64,000 nucleotides of DNA from positions 310,001 through 374,000 of the forward strand of contig JALUTQ010000038.1 of NCBI GenBank assembly GCA_032718865.1, in the 5' to 3' direction. Below, one piece after another: positions 45,945 to 57,538 of this stretch. The translations under genes and the position numbers were made by a program. The DNA comes from Tilletia caries. Its lineage: Eukaryota > Basidiomycota > Exobasidiomycetes > Tilletiales > Tilletiaceae. The first letter of the stretch is position 1. The number at the start of each line of letters is the position of its first letter. The notes beneath the pieces are model-generated. The model had not been told where the DNA came from, ran no database searches, and worked only from the letters and a program-made list of their open reading frames with translations.

Positions 45945-47862
45945 ACCTCCGCTCCTCCTCTCTTTGTTACTCGCTGAAACGAAGGGTACGCAAGCTTGAT
46001 GCAAAGAATAAGAAGAGTGAGACATGCTTATCGCGCCTTGGGAGGGGCGCGGCGCTTGTTCTGGGGAAACTTCAGGGGCAGCTTGAGGACCATGCGACGC
46101 TCTGTTGTAGGTGGGAAGCAAAGCAGTAGGCAGAGGGCAGATGATGTTAGGGAGGGAGACATTCTCCTATATTCAGGTGTGAGGAACGTACCTTTGCGGA
46201 GCGAGGCGGCCGAGCTTTCGAGCGCATTCGAGCTGGGAGTCGCGACGGGTACATTGACATCGCTTACCGTGCAACCAATTGACTTGAAGTAGTCGATCAC
46301 CCTGAAGCGCGGAGCACAGAAGATCGACATTCAGTCACGGAAGCATTGGGATGAGAGCTGTGAGATTATATGCTGGGGACTCACTTTGCTGACGGGATGT
46401 TCAGAGCCAGGGCGAGGTCGTGGGGATCCACTGCGAAGTCGTCGAGGTGGAGAGCCAAGGCGCAGATATGGGTGAAGAGCCGTGTCTCGGATGTGGTGGT
46501 GAGGATGGGCCTGGGACAGGTAGTAAAGCAGCGCATCACGTCAGCAAAGCAAGCATTTTCGTTGAAAGCGCCATGGGACCGAACTCACTTCCCTCCGCCT
46601 CGTGGTGTCTCAGCAAAGCGACTGAGGAGGTCGTCAACTATGACTTCTCCATTGGAAGCGCCGTCGATACGAAGCTTGCCCATGAGCGTGGCCTTGTCAT
46701 CGAGCACGCCGCGGTTCTTGCGGAAGGCCCAGAGCAGAGCGAGATAGAAGGCCATACGAAGCTTGACCCGGGCCTCTTCGCGATTGGTCCGGAGAATGCC
46801 GCCTTCTCCGTGTGAGCTGTTGGCTTTGACACGTTTGACGAGGGCCCACATGCGGGATGAGACCCAGTCGGTCTGGCCGGGACCTGGCTGGGGGAGGACC
46901 TTGCGCATGCTTGCTTCGTCGTCGGAGGTGAGGAGGCGTTGGATGGGGAGGGTCGACAGGATGGAGGAAGGGATGAGAACGTTGGGTGGGTAGACTTCTG
47001 CAGGTGTTGTGGCGGCCATGTCGGGCACAGGACCAGGTTTGCCCTTGGCCTCGGTCTCGGTGATGTCCTCCACAGTTGGCAGGACGGCGGCCGATTCGTC
47101 GATGCCGTCAGCGACCTCTTCGAGCATGGCGGTCATGTGGGATGCGTCGACCTTGAGCCTGTCCTGAGCCCGGACGGTGGCCTTTGCCTTCTTGGTGCCG
47201 AAGACGTCGCCGAGGTCACGCCGGGCTGCGACACGGGCTGACCAGTCGGCTGATGGGCCGGAATCATCCTTGATTGCGCTGAGGTTTTGGAGGGAGGATA
47301 CCAATCTGGTCATGGTGAACATGGGTGCGCGATGGAGGGTGATGGTGTTTGTGTTGGGGTCGCGAACACCGATGAGATACCTGGTCAACCGAGCAGGGAG
47401 AAAGTGATCAGCTTTGATGTATGAGAAAGCGGTCAAAGAGCTCAAGGAGAACTGTCATACGTACTGTCCGCTGTAGCCTTTGTCTGCCGGCGGTCTCTTT
47501 CCGTCTGGAGTGAGGGGCTTTGGTCTCCAGTTGGTGTTGTGGTAGAACATGACATCGTCCTGCCCACTGAGATAGAGAGCCGCTTCATCGCCGCCGAGAC
47601 GAGAGCGCTGCTTGCTGCTGCCGCTTGCGTTGTTGCTGCGAGAGAGATTCGCGACCTCGGCTGAGAAGGTCATGCCCTCGGGCAGCTCGAACCCTGCGGA
47701 AGAGGCTGCAGTGTGGTATGTAAAGCGCATTTAGTCGCGGGTATATGCCACCAAGGAATAAGAGACCCGCATGTACTCACTCAACGCGGCTGCGTACTGT
47801 CCCGAGTGGACCGAGGGCGCGAGTTTGAGCGTCGTCTGCGCTGCGCTGGGCCTCGCCGATGC
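45945..47862 (-). repeat. Inverted segmental duplication, parental copy
   Basis: Counterpart of 4820-6720 in opposite orientation, about 40 kb away. The duplicated block covers all of RPA49 except most of exon 1 and the promoter, plus about 80 bp beyond its stop codon. Confidence 0.9.
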
Positions 47863-48099
47863 CGACGCTGAGCTCTTCAATGCCGACTTGAGCTTCTTGC
47901 GGCTGTCATCGGCCTGGGTGCTGTTGCTGCCTTCCGCCTGAGGAAGTGACTTGCGCTTCTTGCTGCTGCTGCCCACCTGACCGCCCCCGCCCCCACCGCC
48001 GCCCCCGTCGCCGCCACCGCTACCTCCCGCGGTGCCGCTGCTGCTGCGTCGCTGCTTCTGCTGACTCGGTCCTCCTGCTGATGCGCTTCTGTCTGCCAT
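46028..48099 (-). CDS. RPA49: RNA polymerase I subunit A49
   Basis: Subunit of the nucleolar enzyme that makes rRNA precursor; A49 forms a heterodimer with A34.5 and its C-terminal winged helices aid initiation and elongation. Exons 47781-48099, 47465-47705, 46589-47380, 46385-46510, 46192-46301 and 46028-46101 join in frame to 553 residues. The N-terminus is Ser/Gly-rich with a Gly run and a basic stretch. The dimerisation domain includes YLIGVRDPNTNTITLHRAPMF, followed by the family hallmark LGDVFGTKKAK, then YPPNVLIPSSILSTLP and the tandem winged-helix region ending RRAPPKAR. The second acceptor is ambiguous: a site 12 nt further on also keeps frame. The promoter is shared with a divergent PPR gene. 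Confidence 0.92.
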
Positions 48100-48599
48100 T
48101 GTTGCTTCGGGTTGTGGTTCAGGCTGAGCGAGTGAGTTGCAGTTCCCAAATTTTCTCGAGGAAGCCGCTCAATTGGTCGGACCATTTGTGACCCGTTCTG
48201 ACGCGCCCGTTCCAGCGCAGTTCCAGTTTCGTCCTGCTTCAGTCGTCTTTTCCGAGCGAAAAGCTGTTTTCTGTTTGAAAATTCAAAGCAGCTGACCAAG
48301 AAGCTGAGGCGAGAAGAAGGGACGCGCAAGAAGATCGGAACATCAGCGAGCGCATTCAATTGAGCATTCAACACGACACAGCACACAGCACGGACAGCGA
48401 CGGCGGCGGGCTTCTCCCACAGCAAACGAACGGAGAGCACGGAAGGAAGCAAGGGGAGTCCATGTGAGTATTCATCCTGCTCGCTCGGGCAAGCTGGGCT
48501 GGCGGCTGACTCTCCCCTCCTCGCTCCTTGACAGCCAGCAGCGACACTGGCTCCGCGCGCGCAGAGAGCAAACGTACAGCCCCTCGTTGCTCTCATCAC
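48100..48599. promoter_or_regulatory. Divergent promoter region, RPA49 / PPR gene
   Basis: 500 bp between two outward-facing start codons, both for organelle or nucleolar gene-expression factors. It may be co-regulated; no specific motif is claimed. Confidence 0.35.
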
Positions 48600-51500
48600 A
48601 TGAGTGCGAGGCTCTCCCTACCGCGACTTTCGCTCAGGGAACACTTTGCCGCCTTCGTCCATGAGGTCCGACATCCGTACCAGCCAGTCCTCACCTTCCA
48701 AGCGGGCTTCTCCGCCGCCGCTGCCGCCTACGATGCGCCTATACCACTCCCCGTCGGACACTCTCTCTTTGATAAGGGAAAGGCGCGCGCCATCGATACA
48801 GCACGAGACGTCTCTTTGCCAGGTCCAAGCAGAAGTCGCGACCAACCGCCAAGCCGTCCGTCGCCAAGCCGTCCTCCGCCACCCCGTGGGGGTCCCTCCA
48901 ACCAGTCCGCACGACCTCGGCCACGGCATCCCGAATCGTTCAAGTGGCGCTACGGCCAGGGAATCAATGCAAACACCCAACCTTCTGCAATGCTCGAGCC
49001 ACGTCTGGCCGCAGCTAGAAGTGAAGTTCTCGAGTCCATCCACCACGGCGACATGGACTCGGCTCTCAGGACACTCACCAACATCTACGCCTCACTCGAG
49101 AACCAGGGCAGCTTACGACCTCTCCGTGGCAGTGGAAATGCGCTCGATCTTTCCACAATGACAAGGCTAGGGAAGACCACCGACCACCTCCTCTTTCTCC
49201 GCGATCTCCTCGCTTCCGTATTTGACTCTCTCCGCACCGCATTTACCCAGACTACGGGCGATTCCTGGAACTCCAGGAAGCGCGAACGATTACAGATCCA
49301 ATCAGCAATCACTTCTTTCCTTCTCTGGTTTTTCGAACGCCCTCCAATAGCATCGCTCATCAGCTTCCACAACCCCCGCCTCGCCATTGCCTCCAGACTC
49401 TGCATCATGGCCTTAGACGCTCCCCACCACCGCGCAAAGAAGATTGCGAAGATTCTCGTCGACCGTGACAGGCACGATGCCGTCCCAGCCGTATATCAGG
49501 TCTTCATCCTTGCCCTCGTCACCTCCAGCCAGGCAAATCTCGCCTTTGAACTCTACAAAGAAGCTACAGAGCGCCAAGTCCCCGTACGCGAAGTCGTTGG
49601 ACGCAAACTCGCACGCGTCCTCTCCGTCGAGCAGCGATTTGATCTCGCAGATCAAGCTTTCGAGATGATTCTTCAACAAGGAGAAGCGCAGGACGGCTCG
49701 GAATTCACAATCGAGACGCAGACTCTCGAAAGTCGCGTCTGTCATCAAGCACGCGCCGGGCGGGTTGACGAGGTGCAAAGCGATCTCGATCTCCTCGCCG
49801 AACGGCCAGGGACCGAAATTTGGATTGGAAAGTCGCGCAGTCATCTCTTGGCCGAGGCGCTCGCTGTTCACGGCGATATCGAGCAGTGCGATGCCGTTCT
49901 CGCCGAAATGTTCGATCTCGACTGGCGGCCGGGGGTCTATGTAGCCGAAGGCAAACGAGCGCCGTCGCGCGTCGCAAACTCCCTGAGAATCCAGGCGCGG
50001 ATCTCGGCTCGCAGGCTCTGGGAGGCGGAGGAGCTTCTCGACCATATGCTCCGTATCGGTCAGATTGCCTCTCTCCGCGCATTCGAAGACCTCATGGCCG
50101 CGTGTAGTAAGACGGAAGATGTCCTTTTCGCCCGGCGCATCTTGGAGAGCCATCAGAAGCTGGGGTACGCCCTGAATGCGCCTCTGCTCGGCAGTCTCAT
50201 GCATATATATGCACGTCGACAGGATGCCGAGGGAGCCCACCGTGTGCTGGGCTTCATGATGGAGCTCGGATTACGCGTGCCTGCGAGCGCATTCAACACG
50301 CTCCTGCTCGCGCACGTCGAGGCCTCCGATTGGAAGGCAGCCTTCCACCTCTTCCGACGCATGGAACGCACCAAACAGGTCGGTCGGCGGCCCAACCGAC
50401 GTTCGTACGAGATCATGCTCAAGGCGCTCGTGATGAGCGGCGCTTCGGTCAAGGAGGTCTTCCGGTTTGCTGAGATCATGAAGGAGAACGGGGCCGAGTA
50501 CGATGCGCGGACGTATGCGCTCCTCATTCAAAGCGCGTCGGACGCGGGCACGATGGGTCTGGCATTGGAGATGTTCGACACTGCCGACGAGACGCTGGAG
50601 GGCGGGGCGGATGAGTTCCATTTTTCGATCATCATCAACGGGCTGCTGCGGGAGGGGAGCGGGTACCGTGCGAAGAAATACTTCGACTTGATGCAGACGC
50701 GTGGGTTGCAGCCTTCGCATGTCACCTACGCCATGCTTGTCCAGCAGCATGCTCGGATGGGCACTGACGAGGATCTTGAGAAGGCGGTGCGAGTGGCGAC
50801 GTGGGCTCTGTCTGAACTCGAGGTCGTACCTGGTGGCAAAGGCAACCTCCATCAGGCGAACCTCTCCGCGATGCTGTATATGCCCATTCTGCGGGCCGAG
50901 GTCGATCGCGGAAACAGTGTGGCTGCCGAAGAGACGCTGGGCGACATGGGCGAGGCATCCGGGCTCACGGCTATCCGCTCCTTGACGATCCTGCTCGATC
51001 TCTACCGACGCGACGGACGTGTCCAGGCAGCGATGGAAGCGTGGTATCAGCTCCTAGCCCTGGCTTGTGCGGAGCAGTGGACGACGCTGCTCCAGGTGCT
51101 CACGAGCCGCGTCCGGCTTCAATTGAATAACGACGGCACGCCGCGCGTGGAGGAGCAGCGTCTCCGGCACCCATCATCGCTCTGCATTCCGCTGTCGATT
51201 ATCATGGACGCGCTCTCGACTGCTGGTCTGTACGACGAAGCGGTGCAGGCCTGGAAGGTCGTTCGTGACCTGGGTGGGCATTTCGACCCGGACAACTGGA
51301 ATGTGTTGATGGCGGTACATGCAGGCGCCGGTCGGCTGGAGGAGGCCTTGGAGATTTTGGAGCATGTGCTGCGCGAGACGCCGCCAAATTGGGAGTGGCT
51401 CCGGGAACAGGCGAGGGTAGGAGACTTCGTGCCGCACCCGGTGGAGAGTATCAATTTGCTCGAGGGTGTGATGGGTCCGAAGGGCTTGGTGGGGCTGAAG

Positions 51501-52064
51501 AGTCGACGGCATGAGAAGAGGCTGTTCGAGGATGCCGATGAATCCCTCACTGGTAGGAGGTCGGATGTTGACCAGGAAGGAGAGGATGGAGAGGTGGATG
51601 AAGGGGTTGAAGGCCGGGAGAAGACATCGGCTTCGCTTTCGGATGCTCGCTCGGAATCCGACGGACGGAAACGGGGACAATCCAGTCCGGCATACGATGA
51701 CGAGGAGGACAGAGAGCTTGATGCCTCGGATGAGGTCGAAGAGCGAGACACTGTGTCGGTCGCTCTCGCACGGCGGACGACGATCGACTCGTGCTTCTGG
51801 TTCGCACACGAGAAGAAGCTTACGGTGCTCATGGACGCGTTAAGTCGGCAGGAAGCGCACAGCGATTTACGGCGGAGCGGGTGGCGGAGTGATGTCGAGG
51901 ATGGGTACGGGCAGGTAGAGGCGTCGGTGCGGGAACGCGAAAGACCACAAGGCCGCTTCCTCAGTCAGGCGGAGATCCGACAGCGGTACCCGAACGCGAC
52001 CCGAATCATGAGTCGGTTCGGCAGACGACAGCAAGGTCCGCCGCAACGTGACATTCGAACATGA
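48600..52064 (+). CDS. Mitochondrial pentatricopeptide-repeat protein
   Basis: Intronless, 1154 residues from the first ATG in frame (48600). The N-terminus (MSARLSLPRLSLREHFAAF) is amphipathic with Arg and no Asp, typical of a mitochondrial presequence. PPR-like 35-residue helical hairpins are clear between residues about 520 and 740, for example APLLGSLMHIYARRQDAEGA, SAFNTLLLAHVEASDWKAAF and FHFSIIINGLLREGSGYRAK. Further degenerate repeats occur around 310-400 and 830-960. The C-terminal 200 residues are acidic and low-complexity with a last helical part ending PNATRIMSRFGRR. PPR proteins bind organellar RNA and act in its processing, stability or translation. The RNA target is not predictable here. 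The next gene starts about 370 bp downstream on the same strand. Confidence 0.88.
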   Translation: MSARLSLPRLSLREHFAAFVHEVRHPYQPVLTFQAGFSAAAAAYDAPIPLPVGHSLFDKGKARAIDTARDVSLPGPSRSRDQPPSRPSPSRPPPPRGGPSNQSARPRPRHPESFKWRYGQGINANTQPSAMLEPRLAAARSEVLESIHHGDMDSALRTLTNIYASLENQGSLRPLRGSGNALDLSTMTRLGKTTDHLLFLRDLLASVFDSLRTAFTQTTGDSWNSRKRERLQIQSAITSFLLWFFERPPIASLISFHNPRLAIASRLCIMALDAPHHRAKKIAKILVDRDRHDAVPAVYQVFILALVTSSQANLAFELYKEATERQVPVREVVGRKLARVLSVEQRFDLADQAFEMILQQGEAQDGSEFTIETQTLESRVCHQARAGRVDEVQSDLDLLAERPGTEIWIGKSRSHLLAEALAVHGDIEQCDAVLAEMFDLDWRPGVYVAEGKRAPSRVANSLRIQARISARRLWEAEELLDHMLRIGQIASLRAFEDLMAACSKTEDVLFARRILESHQKLGYALNAPLLGSLMHIYARRQDAEGAHRVLGFMMELGLRVPASAFNTLLLAHVEASDWKAAFHLFRRMERTKQVGRRPNRRSYEIMLKALVMSGASVKEVFRFAEIMKENGAEYDARTYALLIQSASDAGTMGLALEMFDTADETLEGGADEFHFSIIINGLLREGSGYRAKKYFDLMQTRGLQPSHVTYAMLVQQHARMGTDEDLEKAVRVATWALSELEVVPGGKGNLHQANLSAMLYMPILRAEVDRGNSVAAEETLGDMGEASGLTAIRSLTILLDLYRRDGRVQAAMEAWYQLLALACAEQWTTLLQVLTSRVRLQLNNDGTPRVEEQRLRHPSSLCIPLSIIMDALSTAGLYDEAVQAWKVVRDLGGHFDPDNWNVLMAVHAGAGRLEEALEILEHVLRETPPNWEWLREQARVGDFVPHPVESINLLEGVMGPKGLVGLKSRRHEKRLFEDADESLTGRRSDVDQEGEDGEVDEGVEGREKTSASLSDARSESDGRKRGQSSPAYDDEEDRELDASDEVEERDTVSVALARRTTIDSCFWFAHEKKLTVLMDALSRQEAHSDLRRSGWRSDVEDGYGQVEASVRERERPQGRFLSQAEIRQRYPNATRIMSRFGRRQQGPPQRDIRT

Positions 52065-52432
52065 GCAGCGGCGGCGGCGTCGGGACGGGGGCCGGGGGTG
52101 GGCCACTTGTACATGGACGCGGTTCGCTCCGGTCTCATCAATCGTCTTTCTCCCTCGCATCGAGTAATGTATTCGCGGACAATCACAATTCACACCTCCC
52201 TTTTGCATGCACTCCTTCCTTCGTTACTCGTTGGCCTGACTTCTTGCGATGAGGCGACGATGAGGATTGCCTGAGCCGGCGTTTGAGCAGGAAGGAGCTT
52301 CCAAGTGGGAAATGCCGATGCCTCACCTTACACACGGACTTCCCAACGCGCAGGCTGCTGGCGGACGAGAGCAACACCACGACGACGACAGCAACAGCAA
52401 CAGCAACAGCAGCAGCAGCAGCAGCGAGCGCG
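52065..52432. other. Short intergenic region, leader of the dynein gene
   Basis: Contains a CAG/CAA-rich stretch (about 52390-52425) just before the ATG at 52433. If translated from a non-AUG start the frame upstream stays open to 52283, but no ATG supports that. Confidence 0.4.
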
Positions 52433-55311
52433 ATGGCAGTCCGCGGAGACGATTCCTTTGGCACCATGAACGCCGCCGACATCTCCTTCTCAACGCTGGC
52501 CACCGCCGTCGCAGCTCCCTCCGGCTCCCATTCGGCCGCAGCGAACAGCCAACAGCAACAGCAGCTCAATGGCGCAGACGGCAACAACGAGGTACAGGAA
52601 GATCTGTGGTCGAGCATCCTGAACAGCGTCCAGTCCACACGCGCCGTACCCACCAAGAACGTCCTCATCGTCGGTGAGCCTTCGACGGGGAAGTCGACCT
52701 TGCTCGGCTTCCTGGCCGAACGCAGCCCGGCCAGCTATATCAATGCGTCTGCGGGCTCAGCGGCGTCCTTATCTGCGCCGGGCGCGGGCGGTGCGGCGGC
52801 TGCGACGACGAACAATAAGACGACGTCGCCGCTGGTTGAACAGGGCGGTGATTCGGTGCTGGATCTCGGCCTCAGCTATGGCTACTGGGACGCAGGGGAT
52901 GACGACGGCGATGGTACGTTCCCTTTTTCGCTATTCGGAAACTCTTGCTGCTATTGACACACTGACGCTCTTCCCTCCCATGACGCGTTCGTCTGTAGTT
53001 GTCGCGCGTATTGGCGTCTACCAGCTATCCTCCTCCCATACCAACTACCGCTCTCTTCTCCCCTTCGCCTTCCCAGCACCTACCACATCGGCATCGACCT
53101 CCTCAGATTCAGGCCCTGTCCTGCCCGCTCTTATCGGCAATTCCGGCTCGAGCAGCAAATCAGGTCCAGCCCCGAGCCCAGCAGCCATGTCGGGAACATG
53201 CATCGTCATCACCCTCGACTGGTCCCAGCCGTGGACATTCCTGTCCCAGCTACGGACCTGGATGGAGACCATTCGCTCGTTGGTCGACGCGGCGCAGGGG
53301 AAAGATCTGTCGCGAGAGGCTCGAGAGGCGGACGCGGCGACGGCGAGGCGGTGGAGAGCGGCTGAGATTGCGCTCGAGGAGATGCGTGAGAAGTGTGAGT
53401 AATCCCGGCTTGTCTTATTCAACTCCACCCTTTGATCCTTGAGTTGCGGTTGATTGGAAAGCTGACGCACCCTAATCCTACCGTCGCCGGCGCGGGACAC
53501 ATCGCAGTGGAAGCGTTCCTGCGCGCATACGTTGAGCCAGGTGCCAATGTTCTCGCTCTCTCGGCCGACCCGACGTCAGCCGCAGACCCCGCTCTGGCGA
53601 CTTCGGACGGGGAAACAATCACTGTTCCCGCTGTCTCTTCCCTTACCTTTGACCGCGAAGCTCAGCTCCCGCTGGGTGATGGCATTCTGACCAACAACTA
53701 CGGAGTGCCTATCATCGTCGTTTGTACCAAGGCCGACCTGATGGTGAAGCTCGAGCGCGATAGAGACTTCAAGGAGGAGCAATTCGATTATATTCAACAG
53801 CTTCTCCGCACGGTCTGCCTCAAATGTGAGTACTACAGCAGATGTATGCTTCCGGCAGGATCGATCTTACTAATCTAATTATTGCTGATTCTGATGTGCA
53901 GATGGCGCCGCCCTGTTCTACACATCCCACACCCGCCCAGAATCCTTTGACATCTTGCGGTCGTACATACTTCACAGATTATTCCCGCCAGTTCCCGCCA
54001 CCGCCGGTGCAGCTACCAACGCAGAAGCGAACGGGCTCCGTCCTCCTGCCGAAGACAGCGGATCGGGAGGAGCTGCAGGAACAGCAGGCGTGAGCGGTGG
54101 TGCAGCAGTCATTTCCTTCCCTTTCAATCACCGCGCTGCCACGCTTGCCGAACGAGAGACGCTCCTCGTACCCACAGGCTGGGACACCTGGGGCAAGATT
54201 AATGCGCTACGGGAAGGATTTGATTGCAAAGGATGGGGGCTGGGCTGGGACTTTGACTGTGAGGTCGAGCGGCGGAGAAGGTTGCGACAAACTCAGGCAC
54301 GAATCGCTGCGAATCCAAATTCGAACTCGAATGCGGGTGGTGCGAACGCGGGCGAGGTCGCTGCTGCCACTTCCAACGGGCTGGCCGCTCCGGCGGGCAG
54401 TTCGAGGAATGGGCCTGGTGGTGAGCAAGGCTCGAGTACGCCCAAGGCTCGACAGGCTGAGGAGGCTGAGATTGAGAAGGAAGTTGGGCTTGATATTCGA
54501 CCGGAGGATCGCGGGGTCGGCAGTGCGGTGCGGTTATACGAAGACATTGTCTCCGATGTCGAAGGGAACCTTGTGAGTTTTTTAATGGCTGCCTCAAGGC
54601 AGGATAGGCTCTCAGCATCTTGAAACCTTGTCGCATCTCGCGCTGACCGCTATGCAAATGGCTTACTGGTATCCAATAAGTCACATCATGCGCCAGCGCC
54701 CTCCGTCCGATCGCCAGACGACCAGGAGTTCCTGCAGCAGTGGTACGCAACCCTCGCAACCATGAAGGAGGAAGGTCAGTCATCCGCGTCCGCCACAGCT
54801 GCGCTCGCGGGCGTCGGCGGCAGCGGCGGCGGCTTCGGACGAGCAGGCGGAGTCGGCGGCGGCCCATTAAGTTCCTCGGCCGCCGCGGCCGCATTGAACT
54901 CGTCCGGTCTGGGAGGCGTCGGCGGGCAGGAGAGTCCGCGACCGATGAGTCCGGGCATTAGCGAGTATCTGCAGAAGGCTGGGGCGGCGGCGAACAGTCC
55001 GAGAGGTGCAGGCGGGAGACCGCCCCAGAGCGAGGCGTTGCACAATTTCTTCCAGAGCTGTGAGTTTATCAACCTTTCGCTTTGTGTTCGAGGCGCGAGG
55101 CCTTCGTTAAGGTAGAATGGGATGCTGACGCTTTCTGGCCATTTTTCGAGCAGTGCTGGAAGGGACTGAATCTGGAGGTGGGCCCGGACGTCGGGGAGGT
55201 TCGGCACGGGGAGCGAGGGCGGGCACACCTGGCGCAGCTGGTGGAGCACCAGGCCCGGGAGGAACGTCGCCGGGCTCGAACGGGAATGGGAATGGAGAAG
55301 TTGGTAGTTGA
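52433..55311 (+). CDS. Cytoplasmic dynein light intermediate chain
   Basis: Links cargo adaptors to the cytoplasmic dynein motor. Six exons (52433-52913, 52999-53394, 53508-53825, 53902-54572, 54681-55059, 55154-55311) join in frame to 800 residues. The Ras-like domain begins with NVLIVGEPSTGKST (P-loop from about residue 81). It continues with RIGVYQL, the family signature ITLDWSQPWTFLSQLRTW, LGDGILTNNYGVPIIVVCTKADLM, EQFDYIQQLLRTVCLKYGAALFYTS and VPTGWDTWGKI. The family is about 450-550 residues in animals; the extra length here is Ala/Gly/Ser-rich insertions and a long C-terminal tail with a short helix (SEALHNFFQSLLEG) of the type that binds adaptors. Start: first ATG in frame after a CAG-rich leader. 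Confidence 0.93.
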
Positions 55312-55712
55312 CAGAGTGGGCAGTTGGGCATTTCTCCTTTATTTGTAGACGCAAGCGGATCTTGCGCTGACCTCTTCCTCCCCGAACACATTCACTTTCG
55401 AGATACCTTGGTTCCCTTCCTCCCCAAAACATCATTTCTGAGATATACCCTCTTTCCCACTTGGTTCCTGTCTTGGGCACTTCACACATTTGCTTCAAGC
55501 TGTGAATTCGCGAATGTCGACGCGGAACTCGCAAGACTTTTGACCTCGGTTGTGAGGGATAAATAGGGGACAGGAACAAGTAGACGCGTAGTTACCGATG
55601 CGAAGGGGAATAGGAAGAGTGCGGAAGAAGTGAGAGGGTCTTGGGCAGAGGCACGCCTTCGGCCGGTCAGTTGAGAGGTTGGACTGGCTCCTTTAGCTGA
55701 GCTCGACACAGG
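55312..55712. other. Intergenic region between dynein chain and hydrolase pseudogene
   Basis: 3' flank of both converging genes; no gene or repeat seen. Confidence 0.4.
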
Positions 55713-57432
55713 TCATGTTGCTGGCGTTGCCGCCGAGGACGTGGGGTCAGTGCTTGCTTTGAGCAGGGTGGCATTCAGGAACTTGACAGTGGCATCGTAC
55801 GCAAGGGCGCGGTGGTGTGGTAGTTGATGCCGTGTGCTGTGGCGGGGATCATGGCTCCCTCCGAGCCAGCGGCGGCATTTGGATACAGGTTTCGAACGGC
55901 AAGGGTAGCCAAGTCGGTGCCGTTGGTGTATGTGTTGCGGAAGGCGAAGGGGAAGTCTTTGTCACCGAGGACGACCTGAGAGGGAGTTTCAAAGTCCCAA
56001 AAAAACCGTGAGATGATGAGAAGTTGACCCCACTTCTCACGTTTGTGATATCACGATGGCAATTTTACTATGGAGGAGACTTCTTCCGCCCAAACCCATG
56101 AGAAGTGGGAACCCCCAGTGTGAGAAGCTGGAAAACCTACGTCATCGACCTACTTTTCACCAAAACTCACACAACTCACACCTTAACCCCAGGGGGCACT
56201 CATAGACACATCGTGAGAAGTCCACTTTTTATCTCACACTTTGGACATATCATGATATATTTTGCCGGACTTTGAAACTCCCTCACTGGACGGGACCCTT
56301 GTAGTTCGGGGCGGGCGCTACGAGGTCGCCGATGGTGAAGAATGCACCCTGAGTGACGGGGGCAGCGTGGCTACGGACGAAGGCGGTCGCGTTGGGAGTC
56401 ACGGAAGGAGGATAGTCATAGTTGATCTGTTGGGCGTACTGGGTTCCAGTGACTAGCCAGTGCTTAGAAATGTTGGCGTATCGGTCAGGGAAGACGATTC
56501 CCGCCTGCGTCCAGACGCCAGCGAGGACGCAGAAAGGGTAGCCAGTGAAGTCGGTCGAGAGACCGGTGAGGACGAGGGCGTCGATAAGCTCGGGTCGGAC
56601 CTGGGACAGATGCTGGCTCTGAGCAGATCCGTACGAGTGCCCGACGACGACGGTCTTGCTCCAAGCGCGGCCACCGATGTCGGTTGTCTGACGGATGCGT
56701 TGCGCTAGATTCTCGAGGATGGCAGCCTCGACCGAGGCCTGGACCAAGTTGTAACCGTCGGCAGGACGCTCGCTCAGTCCGGTGCCGAGACGGTCATAGC
56801 GGAAGGTCGCGTAGCCTGCCTCGTGGGTTCGGTACACATATGAGTAGGTGGACTCGGACAGGTTGTATTTTGAACTGTGAATGTTCCAGTACCTGGAATC
56901 GGTACCTGGAATCGGCCCCAATACCATGGATCAACAGCTGGATTGCGCCGTTGGCGGCAGTATGTTTGCTCGTAGGCTCGCAGTAGACACCGGAGATCGT
57001 GAAGGTGCGCTCAACGATGTGGGATCCGTTCAAGTATGCCTGAGTGAAGTTCTGACTAGAGGTGGCATACTCAACAAAGAGCTCGGTGATGCGGGTTTGG
57101 TTGACCTCAGGCTCGACGCTCATCTTGACGGTGTCAAATGAGGGCTGGGTGACGTTGACGGGGACCTGGAAGGTCTGGCGAGTGCACTTGGCGTTTGAGG
57201 AGGTGTCGGCTTCCTTCGTCTTAGCCTGGCCGATAGTGTCAACTCCGATTGCAGGGGAGAAAGGTGCGACGTAGGGAATTGCGGTCGGTGAGTCGACAGA
57301 AGCCCAGGAGGATGAGGCTGAGAGGAGAGGTGCATCGGCAGGAATGGTCGCGGAGCTGTCCTGCCGTGGCGAAACGACCGCTGCAGTCGTCGCGGCCAAA
57401 AGCGAAAGGTAGGCGAGAGTGACACGCATCAT
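55713..57432 (-). pseudogene. Secreted alpha/beta-hydrolase pseudogene
   Basis: Begins at ATG 57432 (or 57429) with a signal peptide MMRVTLAYLSLLAATTAA. After about 180 residues it reaches an alpha/beta-hydrolase core with the oxyanion region LLIHGIG, the nucleophile elbow GHSYGSAQS and RYDRLGTGLSERP, resembling fungal secreted esterase-like proteins. Three lesions break it. A 13-bp tandem duplication (56889-56914) shifts the frame right after LLIHGIG. A 307-bp inverted-repeat element (55979-56285) is inserted after YKGPVQ. A further indel near 55808 shifts the last 35 codons. Beyond the insert the old sequence resumes as VVLGDKDFPFAF and would end at 55713. Lesions in both halves make expression of a full enzyme very unlikely. 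Confidence 0.88.
55979..56285. mobile_element. MITE inserted in the hydrolase gene
   Basis: 307 bp with perfect 18-bp terminal inverted repeats GAGGGAGTTTCAAAGTCC at 55980-55997 and 56267-56284, flanked by a CTG/CTG target duplication (55976-55978, 56286-56288). The interior has no coding capacity but repeats GTGAGAAG/CTTCTCAC several times in both orientations, as expected for subterminal transposase sites. Removing element plus one CTG rejoins the hydrolase reading frame (YKGPVQ then VVLGDK), which proves the insertion point. Confidence 0.9.
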
Positions 57433-57529
57433 ACGCGATCCGGAGGGGCGAGACCTAGACAAGAAGACGAGAGGGGGGCATGGAGGAGGTAGTTGGCAGA
57501 GACAAGGGTTCAGCGTGTTCAGCTCTCGG

Positions 57530-57538
57530 TATATATAT
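57530..57538 (-). promoter_or_regulatory. TATA box of the former hydrolase gene
   Basis: TATATATAT about 100 bp before the ATG at 57432; the promoter looks preserved although the coding region is broken. Confidence 0.5.

Noticed and set aside
52283..52432. Longer N-terminus for the dynein light intermediate chain
   Set aside because: Open frame without an ATG, made of CAG/ACG-rich low-complexity DNA, so treated as leader.
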